From NCBI GenBank assembly GCA_964393335.1, contig CAYMTN010000264.1:1-6780 (forward strand): DNA of 6,780 bases, given 5' to 3'. The DNA is from CAYMTN01 sp964393335. GTDB lineage: Bacteria > Chloroflexota > Anaerolineae > Aggregatilineales > Aggregatilineaceae. Below the pieces are notes generated by a model. It was given only the letters and a program-made list of their open reading frames with translations. It searched no databases and had not been told where the DNA came from. Both the position numbers and the translations under genes were made by a program. Below, piece after piece: positions 5,221 through 6,780 of this stretch. How positions within the stretch are numbered: the first letter of the stretch is position 1; each line of letters begins with the position of its first letter.

Positions 5221-5604
5221 ATGGCGACTGAATTTACCGTCCTGCTGGAAGATCGACCCGGCGCACTGGCCGACCTGACCGAAGTACTCGCCAAAAACGC
5301 CGTGAATATCGTAGCCATCCACGCGACGCCCTGCCCGACGACGGGCATTGTGCAGTTCATCACCAACAGCGCCGATGCCACCATCGACGCGCTGCGCGAC
5401 GCGGCCCTGGATTACACCGCGCAGGACGTGCTGGTCGTCGGGCTGGCCCACGAGCCGGGATCGCTGGCGCGGCTGTCGCGGGCGCTGGGCCAGGCGGGGG
5501 TCAACATCAACGCGATCTACATGACCGTCGAGGGCCAGACCGTGCTCGACGTGAACGATCTGCGCAAAGCGCAGCAGGTGGCGCTGGGTCTCGGCGTGCG
5601 GTAA
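5221..5604 (+). CDS. Small stand-alone protein of two tandem ACT domains
   Basis: The 127-residue protein is two ACT folds in a row with no catalytic domain. ACT 1 spans about 4-67 and carries the ligand-loop motif EDRPGAL (10-16), followed by LTEVLAKNAVNI. ACT 2 spans about 69-127, with the matching HEPGSL (77-82) and LSRALGQAGVNI. The DRPG/HEPG turn before the first helix is the usual amino-acid-binding region of ACT domains, so the protein probably binds an amino acid or similar small ligand and signals by changing a partner. The substrate and partner cannot be read from the sequence; neither neighbour is an amino-acid biosynthesis gene. It is transcribed away from rsmH and lies 85 bp before uvrC on the same strand. 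Its leader has a possible G-quadruplex, and a hairpin begins at its stop codon. Domain call is secure; function is unknown. Confidence 0.92.
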   Translation: MATEFTVLLEDRPGALADLTEVLAKNAVNIVAIHATPCPTTGIVQFITNSADATIDALRDAALDYTAQDVLVVGLAHEPGSLARLSRALGQAGVNINAIYMTVEGQTVLDVNDLRKAQQVALGLGVR

Positions 5605-5634
5605 CCGCCCATTTGGGGGAGGAAAATACCGCAC
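5596..5634 (+). other. Hairpin spanning the ACT gene stop codon
   Basis: GTGCGGTA (5596-5603) and TACCGCAC (5627-5634) form a perfect 8-bp stem around 23 nt, within which CCC and GGG (5608-5610, 5615-5617) can pair around ATTT. The stem begins in the last codons and includes part of the TAA stop. The downstream sequence is AAACGTGC, with no T-run. It could protect the 3' end or act as a non-canonical terminator between the ACT gene and uvrC. Confidence 0.45.
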
Positions 5635-5639
5635 AAACG

Positions 5640-5648
5640 TGCTATCAT
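5640..5648 (+). promoter_or_regulatory. Extended -10 promoter candidate for uvrC
   Basis: TGCTATCAT on the plus strand is an extended -10 (TGn plus TATCAT) about 40 bp before the uvrC ATG. It lies just past the hairpin that ends the ACT gene. The -35 region is poor, as is common for extended -10 promoters. It suggests uvrC can be expressed separately from the ACT gene. Confidence 0.4.
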
Positions 5649-5689
5649 CGTGCCATGCATCGTCGTGACACGTGAGAATTCGTGACCCT

Positions 5690-6780
5690 ATGGCCGACTA
5701 CCAACCATCCGCTCACCTTCAAGATATTCTCGACCACCTGCCGACCGATCCCGGCGTCTACCAGATGAAAGACGTCAACGGCACGATCATCTACGTCGGC
5801 AAGGCGAAAAACCTGCGCAGCCGCGTGCGGAGTTACTTCCAGCCGAGCAACTGGGACCCCAAGGTGCTGAAGATTCGGCACGACGCCGCCGACATTCAGT
5901 TCATCCTGACCGGCGACGAGCTGAAGGCGCTCATCACCGAGGCGGAGCTGATCCGCGTCCACAAGCCGCGTTATAACATCCTGCTCAAAGACGACAAACG
6001 TTACCCGTACATCCGCGTGACGACCGGCGATCCGTTTCCCACCGTCGAGATGACGCGCCGCATCGACCGGCGCGACGGGCACCGCTATTTCGGGCCGTTT
6101 TCGTCGGCGGGCGGCGTGCGTGAAACGCTCGACGTGCTGCGCAAAGCGTTCCCCTTTTTGACGTGCGACCGCGAGATCACCGGGCACGATCAACGCGCGT
6201 GCCTGTATTACGACATCAAGCTGTGCGGCGCGCCGTGCATCGGGGCGCAGAGCCAGGACGACTATCGGGACAGCATCAACGGCCTGATGCGTGTGCTCAG
6301 CGGGCACGCCGACGACGTGCTGCGCGACCTGCGCGCGGCGATGGACGCGGCCTCCGAGGCGCTCGATTTTGAGCGAGCCGCGATCCTGCGCGACCGGGTG
6401 CAGGTCGTCGGGCAGATTTCGCAGCGCCAGCGCTTGGTGGCCGACATCAAGGCCGATCAGGACGTGATCGCGTTTGCCCAGGAAGGCAGCGACGCCGTCG
6501 TGCAGATGTTCCTGATCCGCAGCGGGCGGTTGATCGGCAGCGAGTACTTCGCGCTGGAAGGCACCGAAGACGAAGCCGCCGAGGACATCGTCAGCACGTT
6601 TTTGACGCAGTTCTACCAGGACGCGACCGACATCCCGAAAGAGGTCGTGCTGCCCGCCGACGTAACCGAAGCCCGCATCATCGAGCAGTGGCTGCACGAC
6701 CGGCGCGGCGGCAAAAAGGTCAAGCTGACGGTGCCCAAGCGCGGCAACAAGCGCGAACTGGTCAAACTGGCCGCGCAGAC
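5690..6780 (+). CDS. uvrC: Excinuclease ABC subunit C (UvrC), C-terminus beyond right edge
   Basis: UvrC makes both incisions in nucleotide excision repair after UvrA-UvrB damage recognition. I translated 363 residues; the family is about 600 long, so the RNase H-like and helix-hairpin-helix parts that make the 5' cut lie outside. Seen: the GIY-YIG nuclease (about 15-100) with GVY (22-24), YVGKAKNLRSR (35-45), the likely metal-binding E84 in LITEAEL, and KPRYNILLKDDKRYPYI (92-108). Four cysteines at 159, 171, 179 and 183 have the spacing 12-8-4 of the cluster-binding cysteines of E. coli UvrC (154, 166, 174, 178). A UVR-type helical motif for UvrB contact is at about 207-241 (LDFERAAILRDRV). 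ATG 5690 is chosen; an in-frame GTG at 5672 is possible but lacks a ribosome binding site, and an in-frame TGA at 5666-5668 excludes anything longer. The visible part appears intact. Confidence 0.97.
   Translation, partial: MADYQPSAHLQDILDHLPTDPGVYQMKDVNGTIIYVGKAKNLRSRVRSYFQPSNWDPKVLKIRHDAADIQFILTGDELKALITEAELIRVHKPRYNILLKDDKRYPYIRVTTGDPFPTVEMTRRIDRRDGHRYFGPFSSAGGVRETLDVLRKAFPFLTCDREITGHDQRACLYYDIKLCGAPCIGAQSQDDYRDSINGLMRVLSGHADDVLRDLRAAMDAASEALDFERAAILRDRVQVVGQISQRQRLVADIKADQDVIAFAQEGSDAVVQMFLIRSGRLIGSEYFALEGTEDEAAEDIVSTFLTQFYQDATDIPKEVVLPADVTEARIIEQWLHDRRGGKKVKLTVPKRGNKRELVKLAAQ

Noticed and set aside
5649..5689. SOS/LexA operator before uvrC
   Set aside because: I found neither the CTG-N10-CAG form nor the GAAC-N4-GTTC form; only CGTGAC-like direct repeats of uncertain meaning.
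5645..6697. 350-codon minus-strand open frame across uvrC
   Set aside because: Antisense to an unmistakable uvrC; no recognisable domain and no ribosome binding site that stands out.

Overview
This GC-rich bacterial window joins two chromosomal neighbourhoods back to back. On the minus strand lies part of a division and cell wall (dcw) cluster, read in the order rsmH, an ftsL-like gene, ftsI (class B penicillin-binding protein), a single-domain response regulator, and mraY, which runs off the left edge. On the plus strand, diverging from rsmH, lie a small tandem ACT-domain protein and the N-terminal 363 residues of UvrC, which runs off the right edge. Protein style (Thr/Pro-rich linker in the FtsL-like protein, small tandem ACT protein, compact PBP without visible PASTA repeats, cysteine-rich C-terminal part of RsmH) would fit a member of the Chloroflexota. 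That is inference; no marker in the window settles taxonomy.

Region by region. 1-730: mraY, lacking its C-terminal part. 731-889: a leader with a near-consensus sigma-A-type promoter, a hairpin, and a possible short leader ORF overlapping the mraY start. 890-1306: CheY/DivK-like receiver. 1307-1508: spacer with an extended -10 promoter candidate and a small hairpin. 1509-3281: ftsI. 3282-3450: spacer almost filled by a degenerate array with 7-bp periodicity (21 heptads, 147 bp), containing a long imperfect inverted repeat. 3451-3933: ftsL-like gene. 3934-4048: spacer with a perfect TATAAT -10 candidate. 4049-5023: rsmH, which I start at a GTG with a good ribosome binding site. 5024-5220: divergent promoter region with a G-quadruplex-like run in the ACT leader. 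5221-5604: ACT protein. 5605-5689: spacer with an 8-bp-stem hairpin and an extended -10 candidate. 5690-6780: uvrC. No stretch longer than 300 bases lacks a gene.

How the genes work together. FtsI cross-links septal peptidoglycan and FtsL would scaffold it in the divisome. MraY makes lipid I, the membrane-linked peptidoglycan precursor. RsmH methylates 16S rRNA and is the usual gene at the head of dcw clusters. The response regulator sits where murE/murF often lie and suggests, without proving, a phosphorelay link to division or wall synthesis. No mraZ precedes rsmH. UvrC is the dual-incision nuclease of nucleotide excision repair and has no evident link to the ACT gene beyond shared orientation.

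I see no defence system, mobile element, CRISPR array or RNA gene. The least ordinary signals are the heptad-periodic array between ftsL and ftsI, the receiver inside the dcw cluster, and the structured leaders of mraY and the ACT gene.
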